From positions 532,444-596,443 of the forward strand of contig JAUNAC010000002.1 of the NCBI GenBank assembly GCA_030527825.1: a stretch of DNA of 64,000 nt, in the 5' to 3' direction. Position numbers and translations under genes: made by a program. Source of the stretch: Lautropia sp. Lineage in GTDB: Bacteria > Pseudomonadota > Gammaproteobacteria > Burkholderiales > Burkholderiaceae_E. This document shows, one piece after another, positions 27,686 through 36,850 of this stretch; position 1 is the first letter of the stretch, and the number at the start of each line of letters is the position of its first letter. The notes beneath the pieces were generated by a model, which saw only the letters and a list, made by a program, of their open reading frames with translations, was not told the origin of the DNA and ran no database searches.

Positions 27686-28752
27686 TGGCTGCAGAGACGC
27701 TCCTGCCACTTTTCGAAAGCCAGCGCACCCTGCTGCGTCAATTGTTGGGTGAAGGCAGACATCTGCATCATGCACTGCTGTTGTCCGGTTTGCCTGGCAT
27801 CGGCAAGGGGGCGTTTGCTCGGGCGCTTGCCCAGGGGCTGCTGTGTGAGCGCTTGTCGGTAATGCGTCCACCCCTGAATGCCTGCGGCCACTGTGCTGCC
27901 TGCAAATGGTTTGTTTCTGGGATTCATCCGGATTTCCGGCTGCTGGATTTGCCCATCAGCGAGTCGCGCACTGCACGTGTCAGGGATAGCAGTTTAGCCG
28001 CGGGTCGCGCCTGGGAAATTTCCATTGATCAGGTTCGAGAGCTCGAACCATTCATTACCACAACCAGTGCCCGTGGCCATGCCCGGGTGGTGCTGATTGA
28101 TCCGGCCCAGCTACTGTCGATGCCGGCAGCCAATGCCTTGTTGAAAATGCTTGAGGAACCGGGTGAGAACACCTGGTTTTTGCTGGTCACCCACATGCCG
28201 TCCGCGGTGCCGCCTACGGTGCGTTCCCGCTGCCGCTCAGTCACGATAGCGTCGCCATCCCTTGAAGAAGCACGGATCTGGCTACAACAGGAGACCCGGA
28301 CGGATGATGAGCAGGCACGGCAGCTCCTGGCCTGGTCGGGTATGGCGCCATTACATGCCCGTACACTCGCCGACCCAGCTCTCCTGACCGTCTATCGGGC
28401 CCTGCTTTCGTCGCTCTCAGCTTTGCCCGACACTGAACTCGATACGGTGGCGGATAAGGCGACATCAATGCCGGCTGCAATCTGGTATTACCTGCTATTA
28501 CGCTGGATCAGTGATCTGATGAGGGCTCATGCGGGCGCCGCGCCCCGTTTTTTTCCGGAGTCTGCGTCCCGGCTGGCCAGTCTCGCGCGGCGCTGTTCAA
28601 CGCATGGACTGGCCGAGGTATCGGCGGCGTTGCAGCGACAGGCCGGGCTAGTCAACCACCCGCTCAATCCGCGCCTGTTTATGGAATCAGCGCTGTCAAC
28701 TTACCTGACGGTATTCACCCATCATTCTTCATCATCATTACGCGCACATTAG
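27685..28752 (+). CDS. holB: DNA polymerase III delta prime subunit
   Basis: HolB is the delta prime subunit of the clamp-loader complex. The product from GTG 27685 is 355 residues and opens with AAETLLPLFESQRTLLRQLL. It has the degenerate nucleotide-binding loop GLPGIGKGAFARAL, a zinc module containing CGHCAAC, the SIDQVREL-type segment, and NALLKMLEEPGENTWFLLVTH. The sensor-1 region ends in PPTVRSRC. The frame is open upstream inside tmk, but homology begins right at the GTG that overlaps the tmk stop as TAGTG, implying translational coupling. Essential for chromosome replication. Confidence 0.93.
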   Translation: MAAETLLPLFESQRTLLRQLLGEGRHLHHALLLSGLPGIGKGAFARALAQGLLCERLSVMRPPLNACGHCAACKWFVSGIHPDFRLLDLPISESRTARVRDSSLAAGRAWEISIDQVRELEPFITTTSARGHARVVLIDPAQLLSMPAANALLKMLEEPGENTWFLLVTHMPSAVPPTVRSRCRSVTIASPSLEEARIWLQQETRTDDEQARQLLAWSGMAPLHARTLADPALLTVYRALLSSLSALPDTELDTVADKATSMPAAIWYYLLLRWISDLMRAHAGAAPRFFPESASRLASLARRCSTHGLAEVSAALQRQAGLVNHPLNPRLFMESALSTYLTVFTHHSSSSLRAH

Positions 28753-28754
28753 CG

Positions 28755-29144
28755 ATGAGCACATTGAACCAAGGCCAGGCAGGCGGCGCTGCCACCAGTA
28801 GACCAGCCACCCGGCCCGGCGTCATCCCCTTGTCGATCAAGGAAAAATCGGCCCTGCTGGCTGCCTATATGCCGTTTCTGGAAAATGGCGGCCTCTTCGT
28901 CCCGACGGACAAGAGCGCCCAGTTGGGGGATGAGCTCTATATCATCCTGACGTTGATGGATGACAATACCAAGACGGCCATTCCGGGCCGGGTAGCATGG
29001 GTGACTCCGGCTGGCGCCACGAATCGCCGCCAGGGAATCGGCATCCAGTTCAGCAAGACCGATGCCAGTGTTATTGCCCGGGAAAAGATCGAAACTTTGC
29101 TGGGGCCTGCACTAAAATCCCCTCCATCCTCCTATACGATCTAA
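28755..29144 (+). CDS. pilZ: PilZ-domain protein
   Basis: A 129-residue PilZ-family protein starting 3 bp after the holB stop. After an Ala/Thr-rich leader (about 25 residues) it shows the PilZ-fold strands ENGGLFVPTDKSAQLGDELYIILTL and PGRVAWVTPAG, ending in RRQGIGIQF. It resembles the type IV pilus PilZ proteins encoded next to holB and lacks the canonical RxxxR c-di-GMP motif ahead of the barrel. It therefore probably acts through protein contacts, such as with the PilB pathway, rather than by binding c-di-GMP. Confidence 0.88.
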   Translation: MSTLNQGQAGGAATSRPATRPGVIPLSIKEKSALLAAYMPFLENGGLFVPTDKSAQLGDELYIILTLMDDNTKTAIPGRVAWVTPAGATNRRQGIGIQFSKTDASVIAREKIETLLGPALKSPPSSYTI

Positions 29145-29153
29145 TCTGGCTGC

Positions 29154-30005
29154 ATGTTTGTCGATTCCCACTGTCATCTGGATTTTTCCGAACTCCATAC
29201 CCGATTACCGGATATTCTGGCCAACATGCAGGCCGCTGGCGTTGAACATGCACTCTGCATCTCGGTTACCTTGGAGACTTGGCCTCAGGTGATGGCGATT
29301 GTGCGGGAGCATCCTGGGTGTTTGTCTGCATCGGTGGGTGTACATCCAGATTACCTGGATGCCGCAGAGCCAACCGTCGCTCAGCTGGTGCAGGCGGCCA
29401 TGCAGCCCGAGGTTGTCGGGATCGGGGAGACCGGTCTGGATTACTACCGGATACCGGGCGAGGAGCTTGACTGGCAGCGGGAACGTTTTCGGGTGCACAT
29501 CCGTGCCGCTCGTCAGGTTGGCAAGCCGCTCATTATCCATACCCGTTCGGCAGCACAGGATACGCTGCGGGTGCTGCGGGAGGAAGGGGCAGAGAGCGTC
29601 GGTGGTGTCATGCACTGCTTTACTGAAGACTGGGAGATCGCCCGACAGGCATTGGATCTGGGTTTTTACATCTCTTTGTCGGGTATTGTCAGCTTTAAGA
29701 ATGCGGGAACCGTTCATGAAGTCGCTCGACGTGTGCCTGCGGATCGCCTGCTGATTGAGACAGATTCCCCATTTCTTGCGCCCGTTCCGTATCGGGGTAA
29801 ACCCAATGAGCCGGCTTGGGTCGTGCATGTGGCCGAAGCTGTTGCAAAATTAAGACAAATCTCCGTAGAGGCGGTAGGCCAGATGACAACAGAAAACTAC
29901 GATCGGCTGTTTGGTCGTGGCGGGTTTGCCGCCCGGCAGCTTCACCCGGCCGGATTGCAACATCAAGAATCGTTCCGCCGGCCCGAAGATGCCGCTCATA
30001 ACTGA
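29154..30005 (+). CDS. tatD: TatD-family metal-dependent hydrolase/DNase
   Basis: A 283-residue TIM-barrel metallohydrolase of the TatD/YcfH group. The N-terminal DSHCHLD gives the first metal His pair. SVGVHPDYL, GEIG-type GIGETGLDYYR (metal Glu), IIHTRSA, GGVMHCFTEDWE and LLIETDSPFLAP follow in order. The last 30 residues after DRLFGRGGF exceed the usual length. Family members act as 3' exonucleases or AP-endonuclease-like enzymes in DNA repair. It starts 9 bp after pilZ and is the last gene of the mltG-tmk-holB-pilZ-tatD run. Confidence 0.9.
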   Translation: MFVDSHCHLDFSELHTRLPDILANMQAAGVEHALCISVTLETWPQVMAIVREHPGCLSASVGVHPDYLDAAEPTVAQLVQAAMQPEVVGIGETGLDYYRIPGEELDWQRERFRVHIRAARQVGKPLIIHTRSAAQDTLRVLREEGAESVGGVMHCFTEDWEIARQALDLGFYISLSGIVSFKNAGTVHEVARRVPADRLLIETDSPFLAPVPYRGKPNEPAWVVHVAEAVAKLRQISVEAVGQMTTENYDRLFGRGGFAARQLHPAGLQHQESFRRPEDAAHN

Positions 30006-30072
30006 TTTGACGTAGTCTGACTGCCATCCGAAGATACTTTCAGGCACGTATTGAGACTCCGGCCACTGCGAC

Positions 30073-31800
30073 ATGAACAGCGCCTATTCACAGCCTTCCC
30101 GTTCTATTTCCTTAACCGACGACGGTCATGCGGAGGACAGCAGACCGGCCAGGCCGCAGCGTGGCAGTGCTGCTGAAGCAACCGGCAATATCGGTACCCG
30201 TCCACTGCTGGCTATCGCGGTTGCTTCAGTATTGACAGCCTGCGGTACACCCTCGACCTCCGGGCCCAGTGCTGACTACAGTAGCAATTCTTCGCTGGCC
30301 GCTGGTGGCAGCGTCAATAGTCCCGCCGCCGAACGGGTTGTAGACGGTGTGGTTGAGCTTGCGCTGACAGATGCACTGCTGCCGGACTTTGATGCTGCAC
30401 GTGCCCGGGCGCGGCGTCTGGGCACGGTACATGATGGCCAGGATCTCTATCTGTATCTGCGCTCGACACGTCCATTGGGTGAAATTGCCCATCCAGTAGA
30501 TCCGAACGGCAAGAATTCCTTTTCGGGATACCCGCATCTATTTGTCCAGATTGGGGACAATCAGAGCCTCAGGATCATCAATACCTGCTATGTGACGCTG
30601 ACGCCAGCGGAGGCCAAGGCCACCCAGCTGATTGTGCCTCTGGCGCCGTTGACCAATCGGGTGGGGGATCTTCCTACGGACTGCTGGCTGGAAACCGTGA
30701 CGCATGCTGACTCGGTTCGACAAACCATGGAAGTGCGGTTGGCAGGATTCCCTGGAAAGTTCGAGAGCTGGTTACCGGTACCTGATCTGTTAGGTGTGGT
30801 GGAGGTTGATACCGATCTTTCCAAAGGTAGCGGTGCTTGGGCACGCATGTTGCGCGCGAAGCCAGGCCGGTCGCCCGATATCCCCGCCGCTGGAATTTCC
30901 CGCGACGGGAGTAGGCATGCCGGGCAGGGATCTTCACAGACCCTGATCGAGACGTCCTCCGGCAGGAACATGGCTGCGGAGCGGGCAGGGCAACCAGATG
31001 AGCAGCAGCAAAAATTTACAGCTTCGCCCGCCGGAGCGTCGCAGGTGGCGAATGATGTCAAGACCTTGACGACCCGGGATCAGCGCCGGGCTGATCAGAG
31101 GGAGACCATAGATGCACCGGCCGCTGCGACGATTGTGAGCGCCACGCCGTCGATAGGGACAGGGCGGCCGTCGCAGGCACCTACCCCTGACATCAACCCC
31201 AGCCAACAGATTTTCCGGAATGAGATTGTGCCCATCAATCGGCATGATCCTGACGCAGTCGTGCCGGCTGATAACCAGCAATCATCCGGAGGGGCTGCTG
31301 TGTCCGGGCAGCGCGCCGCTGTTGATGCGGTTTCCCATAACTCTGCAAGTAAGTTGGCCCCAACAGGGGCACAGACATCTGCCAGAGCGCCATCCCAGGT
31401 TTCTGGCGTGGCTGGGTACAAGGCCACGCCCGCGTTAGTTGCTGCGTTGCCGGCCGGCGCACATCTCATGGCCGTGACCCCGCTGAGGCCCGCACCACGG
31501 CAGGCTGTGGGCACCCAGAAAATGGCACAGCAGTTGCAGAGTCTGAGCAGTACGTTGTTGGGCCGGGAGCCGAGTGAAACCTATTTCATTGATCGTCGCT
31601 GGCATACGCAGCGTGAACGGGGCACGACGCGAGTCAGATCCATTCAAACCATTCGGGCGCTGGCCATTTTCCGTGGCGAGGAATGCAGCTGGCAGTCCCT
31701 GCTGGTGACCCGGCGGCCTGGTTCGGCCACGTTGACTGAAGTGGCCGCAGATGGGGATGAAGTCCGGATTGCCTGCCCCGAGCTGAAATCGGCCCCTTGA
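30073..31800 (+). CDS. Unrecognised lipoprotein-like protein with long Ser/Ala/Pro-rich centre
   Basis: A 575-residue protein I do not recognise. A hydrophobic stretch ending VLTAC near residue 57 looks like a lipobox, so a secreted lipoprotein is likely, although the signal follows an unusually long 45-residue polar leader. A GTG or ATG nearer the hydrophobic segment could be the true start. A folded region of about residues 90-260 contains aromatic beta-strand-like segments (YLYLRSTRPLGEI; PHLFVQIGDNQSLRIINTCYV). Residues about 270-470 are low-complexity linker rich in Ala, Ser, Thr and Gln. A C-terminal segment (ETYFIDRRWHTQRERG, then EECSWQSLLVTRR) looks folded again. It lies between tatD and an MFS gene without overlap. 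Confidence 0.7.
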   Translation: MNSAYSQPSRSISLTDDGHAEDSRPARPQRGSAAEATGNIGTRPLLAIAVASVLTACGTPSTSGPSADYSSNSSLAAGGSVNSPAAERVVDGVVELALTDALLPDFDAARARARRLGTVHDGQDLYLYLRSTRPLGEIAHPVDPNGKNSFSGYPHLFVQIGDNQSLRIINTCYVTLTPAEAKATQLIVPLAPLTNRVGDLPTDCWLETVTHADSVRQTMEVRLAGFPGKFESWLPVPDLLGVVEVDTDLSKGSGAWARMLRAKPGRSPDIPAAGISRDGSRHAGQGSSQTLIETSSGRNMAAERAGQPDEQQQKFTASPAGASQVANDVKTLTTRDQRRADQRETIDAPAAATIVSATPSIGTGRPSQAPTPDINPSQQIFRNEIVPINRHDPDAVVPADNQQSSGGAAVSGQRAAVDAVSHNSASKLAPTGAQTSARAPSQVSGVAGYKATPALVAALPAGAHLMAVTPLRPAPRQAVGTQKMAQQLQSLSSTLLGREPSETYFIDRRWHTQRERGTTRVRSIQTIRALAIFRGEECSWQSLLVTRRPGSATLTEVAADGDEVRIACPELKSAP

Positions 31801-31831
31801 AGACTGGCGGTGTGTCGATGACTGTCAACGG

Positions 31832-33469
31832 ATGGTGAACACGCCGTCACCCAAGTCTGCCGATTCGGCTGCTGACCGGCAGCCCGTTGCATCGCCGCGT
31901 TCGCCGCTTGCCATTCCCAACTATCGTCTGCTCTATCTTGGAGCGGTCAGCACGTCCATGGCCTATACCATGCAGTCGGCCATGGCGGGCTGGCTGATGA
32001 CGCATCTGAGCGCTTCATCGCTGTTGCTGGGGCTGGTACAGGCTTCCAGCACCTTGCCGTTTTTGCTGTTCGGCCTGATCTCGGGATCAATATCGGATCT
32101 ATTGAGCAGGCGGCATATTCTGGTGATGACCCATCTGGTGATGGGCATGGCCACTGCCGCCGTTGCGGTGATGAGCTGGTCGGGCTGGCTGGCTCCCTGG
32201 TCGCTGGTGCTTTGCACGATGTTGTGTGGCCTGGGTTACACCTTTTATCAACCTGCCCAGCAGGCATCAATCAATGGCCTGATTCCGAGAGTGCTTCTGC
32301 CCAAGGCGATTGCGCTGGGCTCGATCGCGTTCAACGCCGCCCGTTCGGTTGGCCCCGCCCTGGCCGGCCTGATCAGCGCAGCATTGGGGGAGGGGCCGGC
32401 GGTACTGGTATCTGCGCTGTTTTTCGTGCCGATGCTGCCTTCGGCCTGGCGGGCACTTCGTTCACAACCGGAGGAACGGCCGGGCCGGGATGAACCCCTG
32501 CGTGCGGCGTTAATGAGTGGATTGAGTTATTCATGTCATGCCCGGGTAGCGCGGGCCGCCCTGATCATGAACTTCTGTTTTTGCTTCTGTGCGGCGGCTC
32601 TCTGGGCGATGTTCCCTCTGGTGGCACAACAGCGCCTCGGTCTGGCGGCGGGTGGATATGGCTTTCTATACAGCACTTTTGGCCTGGGGGCAGTGGTCTC
32701 GGCCCTCGGCCTGCCGCATCTGTTGAGTCAGGGCCAGGACACAGGCTGTGTTGTGCGTCTGGCATCGGGTCTGTGGTGCCTTGCGGTGGTGATCCTTGGG
32801 TTGGCCAGATGGATCCCGATGGCCGTGCTGGGTACTTTTATGGGAGGCATGGCCTGGGTGGGTGTATTGGCCAGTCTGTCGACGGTTGCCCAGAGCATTG
32901 CTCCTGACTGGGTACGGGCACGGGCGGTGGCCAACAATCAGATTCCGGTGCAGGCCGGGCTGGCACTGGGTAGTCTCTTCTGGGGGGCGGTGGTCAGCCG
33001 TCTCGGGTTGCAGTCTGCATTGATTCTCTCCGGCAGCCTGCTGGCGGTCGCAGCCGTGGCCAGTCTCCGCCTGTCTATCCGTCTGGGTCACGCAACAGAT
33101 GTGACACCAGACCCGAGTCCCGGGGACATGTTTGCAGGGCAGGGCATTTGTCATGATGCGCAAAAACCGTCCACCGGGTTGGCGTTCCGGTTTTGTTACT
33201 GCCCAATGCCTGATCGGCTGCGCGATTTCATGCCGGCCATGGATGCATTGCGCGAAAGTCGCCGGCGCAATGGCGCGGTGCGCTGGCGGCTCCAGCCGGA
33301 TCCGGAAAAAGAGGGCGTCTGGCAGGAAACATTCGAATTGCCGTCGCTGGTGCACTGGCAGCGTTTCATCGCCCGCATGATGCAGGCTGACCGGATCGTC
33401 TGGGAGCGCGTTCGTTCTTTACAGGTGCCTGATTGTCAGGCTGGAGGAGCCGGCGCACGTGGCGGATGA
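31832..33469 (+). CDS. MFS exporter (MFS_3/EntS-like)
   Basis: A 545-residue major facilitator superfamily protein with 11-12 hydrophobic helices over residues about 28-425. The loop SGSISDLLSRRHILVM after the second helix is the MFS motif A region. Its helix pattern and the C-terminal cytoplasmic domain (about 430-535, including ETFELPSLVHWQRFIARMM) match the MFS_3 group, which includes EntS-type siderophore exporters. Substrate is unknown. A Fur-family regulator lies directly downstream, making metal or siderophore export a reasonable but unproven idea. No clear ribosome site precedes ATG 31832. Confidence 0.8.
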   Translation: MVNTPSPKSADSAADRQPVASPRSPLAIPNYRLLYLGAVSTSMAYTMQSAMAGWLMTHLSASSLLLGLVQASSTLPFLLFGLISGSISDLLSRRHILVMTHLVMGMATAAVAVMSWSGWLAPWSLVLCTMLCGLGYTFYQPAQQASINGLIPRVLLPKAIALGSIAFNAARSVGPALAGLISAALGEGPAVLVSALFFVPMLPSAWRALRSQPEERPGRDEPLRAALMSGLSYSCHARVARAALIMNFCFCFCAAALWAMFPLVAQQRLGLAAGGYGFLYSTFGLGAVVSALGLPHLLSQGQDTGCVVRLASGLWCLAVVILGLARWIPMAVLGTFMGGMAWVGVLASLSTVAQSIAPDWVRARAVANNQIPVQAGLALGSLFWGAVVSRLGLQSALILSGSLLAVAAVASLRLSIRLGHATDVTPDPSPGDMFAGQGICHDAQKPSTGLAFRFCYCPMPDRLRDFMPAMDALRESRRRNGAVRWRLQPDPEKEGVWQETFELPSLVHWQRFIARMMQADRIVWERVRSLQVPDCQAGGAGARGG

Positions 33470-33558
33470 CGTGTCTGGAGCGCAGGGGGCTATGCAGACT
33501 CGATATACTAGGGGGAAGGATAACCACTGAGCCATTCAGGGATGAAGAATCTGTCCTT

Positions 33559-33975
33559 ATGAAAAGACAGACCCGACAACGTACAGAAATTCTGCGGGTG
33601 ATTGCCGACGCCAGGCGACCACTCAGTCCCATGGAAATTCTTGAGGCAGGGCGCCGGACCATCTCTACGCTCAGCCTGGCCACTGTGTATCGTAGCCTAC
33701 GGGATCTGCAACGTGACGGCATGATTCATGCCGTGGCACTTCCAGGTGAAAACTGCCGATATGAAACACGCCATGCACATGCCCATCACCATCATCATTT
33801 CCAGTGTGATCGCTGTCAACGGGTATTCGACATTCAGGGCTGTCCGGCCGGGTTGGTTGGGATGCAGATTCCAGTCGGTTTCCAGGTAAAGCGTCATGAG
33901 GTGACGCTCTATGGTATCTGTGCGGAATGTGGCCTGATGATGACCGAAGGCGAAACGGAGTTGCCCCCGCAGTGA
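33559..33975 (+). CDS. Fur-family metal-dependent repressor (Zur-like)
   Basis: A 138-residue Fur-family regulator. The winged-helix DNA-binding domain (MKRQTRQRTEILRVI to ATVYRSLRDLQRDGMIH) is followed by the metal-sensing dimerisation domain with a His-rich HAHAHHHHHFQC motif. Two CxxC pairs (CDRC and CAEC) form the structural zinc site. The segment FDIQGCPAGL is typical of Zur-like members I remember from Burkholderiales, so zinc is the most likely metal, but Fur or PerR-like function is not excluded. ATG 33559 is chosen over the upstream-open frame from 33433 because homology starts here. Confidence 0.8.
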   Translation: MKRQTRQRTEILRVIADARRPLSPMEILEAGRRTISTLSLATVYRSLRDLQRDGMIHAVALPGENCRYETRHAHAHHHHHFQCDRCQRVFDIQGCPAGLVGMQIPVGFQVKRHEVTLYGICAECGLMMTEGETELPPQ

Positions 33976-34058
33976 TGACCGTGCCGTCCCGCCCTGACCT
34001 GTATATATACCCAGCCCGGTGGCGGATCCGGTACGGTTTGGACTGGCGGGCAGGGGAC

Positions 34059-34898
34059 TTAAAGAACGTGCTCCAGAAATGCCCTGGCCCGTTCATGTAC
34101 GGGGTTTTCAAAGAATGCCTGGGCAGGGCCTTCCTCGACGATCTGGCCCTGATTCATAAAACAGACGCGATGCGCAACCTCCCGAGCAAAGGCCATTTCA
34201 TGGGTGACGACCAGCATGGTCATGTGTTCCTGGGCGAGTTGGCGCATGGTGCGCAGTACTTCTCCAGTCAACTCTGGATCCAGCGCAGAAGTTGGCTCAT
34301 CAAAGAGCATGATGTCGGGCTCCATGGCCAGCGCGCGCGCGATGGCAACGCGCTGTTTCTGGCCACCAGATAATCGATTGGGATAGGCGTCACGTTTTTC
34401 AAACAACCCGACCTTGCGCAATAGTGACTCGGCCCGTGGAACGATCTGCTCTTTGGGCATACGTTTGACGGTCATCGGTGCCTCAATCAGATTTTCCAGA
34501 ACAGTCAGGTGAGGAAACAGGTTGAAATGCTGGAACACCATGCCCATGCGCCGACAGATACGGCGTATTTCCGGGTCGCTGACATAACGCGCACGTCCGT
34601 GCGTATCATTACGGACCAGGATTTCACCCGCGATCTGGATTTCTCCACAATCGATGAGCTCAAGGTGATTGAGACAGCGTAGCAGGGTACTTTTCCCTGA
34701 TCCGGACGGGCCAATGAGGGCGACGACTTCACCTCGGTCGATACGCAGTGAGACACCGCCCAGGACAGGCAGCTGACCGAAACGTTTTTGGAGATCGTGT
34801 GCGATGATCATCGCCTGAGGTTTCGGGGCATGGGAAGCTTCAGCTGGCTGTTCGCCAGAAGACGGGAAGGCGTGGGTGTCAGGCATCGTGGCTGGCAT
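34059..34898 (-). CDS. Polar amino-acid ABC transporter ATP-binding protein
   Basis: A 279-residue ATPase of the GlnQ/HisP/ArtP group. Walker A is [12 protein letters not shown], the Q-loop [13 protein letters not shown], the signature [15 protein letters not shown] and Walker [15 protein letters not shown]. The phrase [19 protein letters not shown] is diagnostic for polar amino-acid importers. A 29-residue leader precedes the conserved [12 protein letters not shown]. The start at 34898 overlaps the end of the permease gene by 20 nt. It energises uptake with the permease and binding protein encoded upstream on the same strand. Confidence 0.92.
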   Translation of the reverse strand: MPATMPDTHAFPSSGEQPAEASHAPKPQAMIIAHDLQKRFGQLPVLGGVSLRIDRGEVVALIGPSGSGKSTLLRCLNHLELIDCGEIQIAGEILVRNDTHGRARYVSDPEIRRICRRMGMVFQHFNLFPHLTVLENLIEAPMTVKRMPKEQIVPRAESLLRKVGLFEKRDAYPNRLSGGQKQRVAIARALAMEPDIMLFDEPTSALDPELTGEVLRTMRQLAQEHMTMLVVTHEMAFAREVAHRVCFMNQGQIVEEGPAQAFFENPVHERARAFLEHVL

Positions 34899-35547
34899 AG
34901 TGTTTTTCTAGGAACCGGAACATCCAGGTCAGCAAGAGCGTCATCAACAGATAAAACACTGCTGCGACGATGAAGGGCGTGATGGTGAAATCGCGTTGAA
35001 CAATGCCACGGGCAGCACGCAGCAGATCGTTGAGGGCCAGAACATAGATAAGAGACGTGTCCTTGACGAGGGTGATGAATTCGTTGGACAACGGTGGGAG
35101 GATGGTTCGGATGACCTGCGGCAGAACAATGCGGCGCATGGTCTGTGGGTAGGTCATGCCCAGTACCTTTGCGCCCTCATACTGCCCGGGGTCAATGGCC
35201 TGGATGCCTGAGCGGAATATTTCAGCAAAGTAGGCCGCATAGTTCAGGACAAATGCGACAACAGCGGCCGGAAAGTCGGGCAGCTGGATGCCTCCGCCTG
35301 GTAGCAGTGGCAGAGCATAGTAGATGAACAGCAGCTGCAGCATCAGCGGCGTACCCCGGATCAACCAAAGATAGGCGCTGACCAGCATCCCCAGCCAGCG
35401 CAGACGCGACAGTCGCATGAGTGCAAGTGCCATGCCCAGCGGAATGGACAGCAGCAGGGTGATGCCGAAGAGTTCCAGGGAAACCAGCGAGCCGTCGAAC
35501 AACGGCCCAAGGATGCTCAGAATATAGTCCAAGGCCGCGAGTCTCAT
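34879..35547 (-). CDS. Polar amino-acid ABC transporter permease
   Basis: A 222-residue HisM/GlnP-type permease with five membrane helices. The family marks [22 protein letters not shown] and [27 protein letters not shown] (the EAA cytoplasmic loop that contacts the ATPase) are clear, followed by [25 protein letters not shown]. One permease gene is present, so the channel is probably a homodimer. Co-transcribed with the ATP-binding gene; the binding-protein stop lies 112 bp upstream. Confidence 0.93.
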   Translation of the reverse strand: MRLAALDYILSILGPLFDGSLVSLELFGITLLLSIPLGMALALMRLSRLRWLGMLVSAYLWLIRGTPLMLQLLFIYYALPLLPGGGIQLPDFPAAVVAFVLNYAAYFAEIFRSGIQAIDPGQYEGAKVLGMTYPQTMRRIVLPQVIRTILPPLSNEFITLVKDTSLIYVLALNDLLRAARGIVQRDFTITPFIVAAVFYLLMTLLLTWMFRFLEKHYASHDA

Positions 35548-35659
35548 GAATGGAAGCGGGGCGCCGTACGTAGACAGAGGATTTGGGGGAGCAGCTCAGG
35601 TCACGGCAGTATCAGGCATGTATGGGGTGCGCTGATCCGACGTGGGGGCGCAGATCAAG

Positions 35660-36460
35660 TCAGTGGATGATGTCCTGACCGAACCATTTCAGCGCGATTT
35701 CCCCGGCCTTGCCATCTTTTTTCATGCTCTCAATGGCCTGTTCCAGATGTTTCTGAAGAGTGGTGTCTTCCTTGCGGAGGCCAACGCCGTAATCTTCGCT
35801 GCCGAAATTCTCCTTCAGTACCGTATAGGCGCCTGGTTTCTTGGCAATGTAGTAGCGTCCGACCACTTCGTCCAGCACGGCGGCATCCAGGCGGCCGGCA
35901 TCCAGATCCAGAAGCACGGTCACGTTGTCGCCGTATTTTTTGATCTGCTTGATGGATTTAGAGGTTTCTTCATCCTTTTCGATGGCGTCCACCGCACTGC
36001 TGCCATCTTGGGCACCTACAACCTTGCCGCTCAGGCCCTGCTTGTTGCTGATGGGAGAATCCTTCCTGACGATGATGATCTGGTGATTCTGCATGTAGGG
36101 GGCCGTGAAACTGATATTTTGTTTACGCCGCTCAGTGATGGTCAGACCATTCCAGAGGGCATCCACCCGATGACCGATCAGCTCGGCCTCCTTGGCATTC
36201 CAGTCAATCGGCTTGAAATCAACCGCGATACCCATACGTCGGGCAGCTTCCCGAGCCAGGTCAATATCGAAGCCGACCAGTTCGTTTTTGTCATCGCGAA
36301 AGCCCATTGGTGGAAAATTGTCATCCAGACCAATGGTGATTTTTGCTGCTGAATTCTTGGCGTTGCTGGCTGGCTGGTCTGTCGGATGTTGATCGCAGCC
36401 TGCGAGGACGATGGTTGCGGACAGTGCCAGCAAGAATTGACGACGCATTGAAGTGTTCAT
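35660..36460 (-). CDS. Polar amino-acid ABC transporter substrate-binding lipoprotein
   Basis: A 266-residue SBP family 3 protein. The signal peptide ends in VLAGC near residue 21 and would give a lipoprotein. The ligand-binding body shows TIGLDDNFPPMGFRDDKNELVGFDIDLAREAARRMG, then the hinge region and IIVRKDSP, VGAQDGSSAVDAI and the C-terminal YGVGLRKEDT. This fold binds polar or basic amino acids or cystine; the ligand cannot be read off. Met residues at 36460 and 36448 are both plausible starts. First gene of the transporter operon, divergent from sodC. Confidence 0.9.
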   Translation of the reverse strand: MNTSMRRQFLLALSATIVLAGCDQHPTDQPASNAKNSAAKITIGLDDNFPPMGFRDDKNELVGFDIDLAREAARRMGIAVDFKPIDWNAKEAELIGHRVDALWNGLTITERRKQNISFTAPYMQNHQIIIVRKDSPISNKQGLSGKVVGAQDGSSAVDAIEKDEETSKSIKQIKKYGDNVTVLLDLDAGRLDAAVLDEVVGRYYIAKKPGAYTVLKENFGSEDYGVGLRKEDTTLQKHLEQAIESMKKDGKAGEIALKWFGQDIIH

Positions 36461-36651
36461 GGCAGGAAACCTGATCGGACAGATGAAAAAGGCAGGGCAA
36501 TACCGTGAAGCAGAAGGCGGCGAGCAACCAGTGCGGTTGTCGATATGGGCTCATATGGAGGATATTAAACGATCAATTACGAATCTGTAGCGTGTGCAAG
36601 CTACGGATTTGCCCGGATGGTTTGCCGGAGCAGCGTGCGACAATAGATTCG

Positions 36652-36667
36652 CATAATGTATATTATG
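36652..36667. promoter_or_regulatory. AT-rich palindrome in the transporter/sodC intergenic region
   Basis: CATAAT-GTAT-ATTATG forms perfect 6-bp arms around a 4-bp spacer, within an AT-rich patch of the 390-bp region between the divergent binding-protein gene and sodC. It looks like a repressor operator or promoter element. It does not match a classical 19-bp Fur box. The rest of the region (36461-36850) shows no gene. Confidence 0.3.
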
Positions 36668-36850
36668 TCAAATTATAGAAATAACGACCGACCCTGATGT
36701 CTGGTGAACTGGTCTGTGATGTTCACGGGTATCACTATCCGAGATGATCCATATAGGAATTTGACGTTTGTTGTGATGACCGTATCATCGGCTCCCCGGA
36801 TTGTTCATGGATATGCAATCCGGGGAAACCAGAGGAAACTACTGAACATC

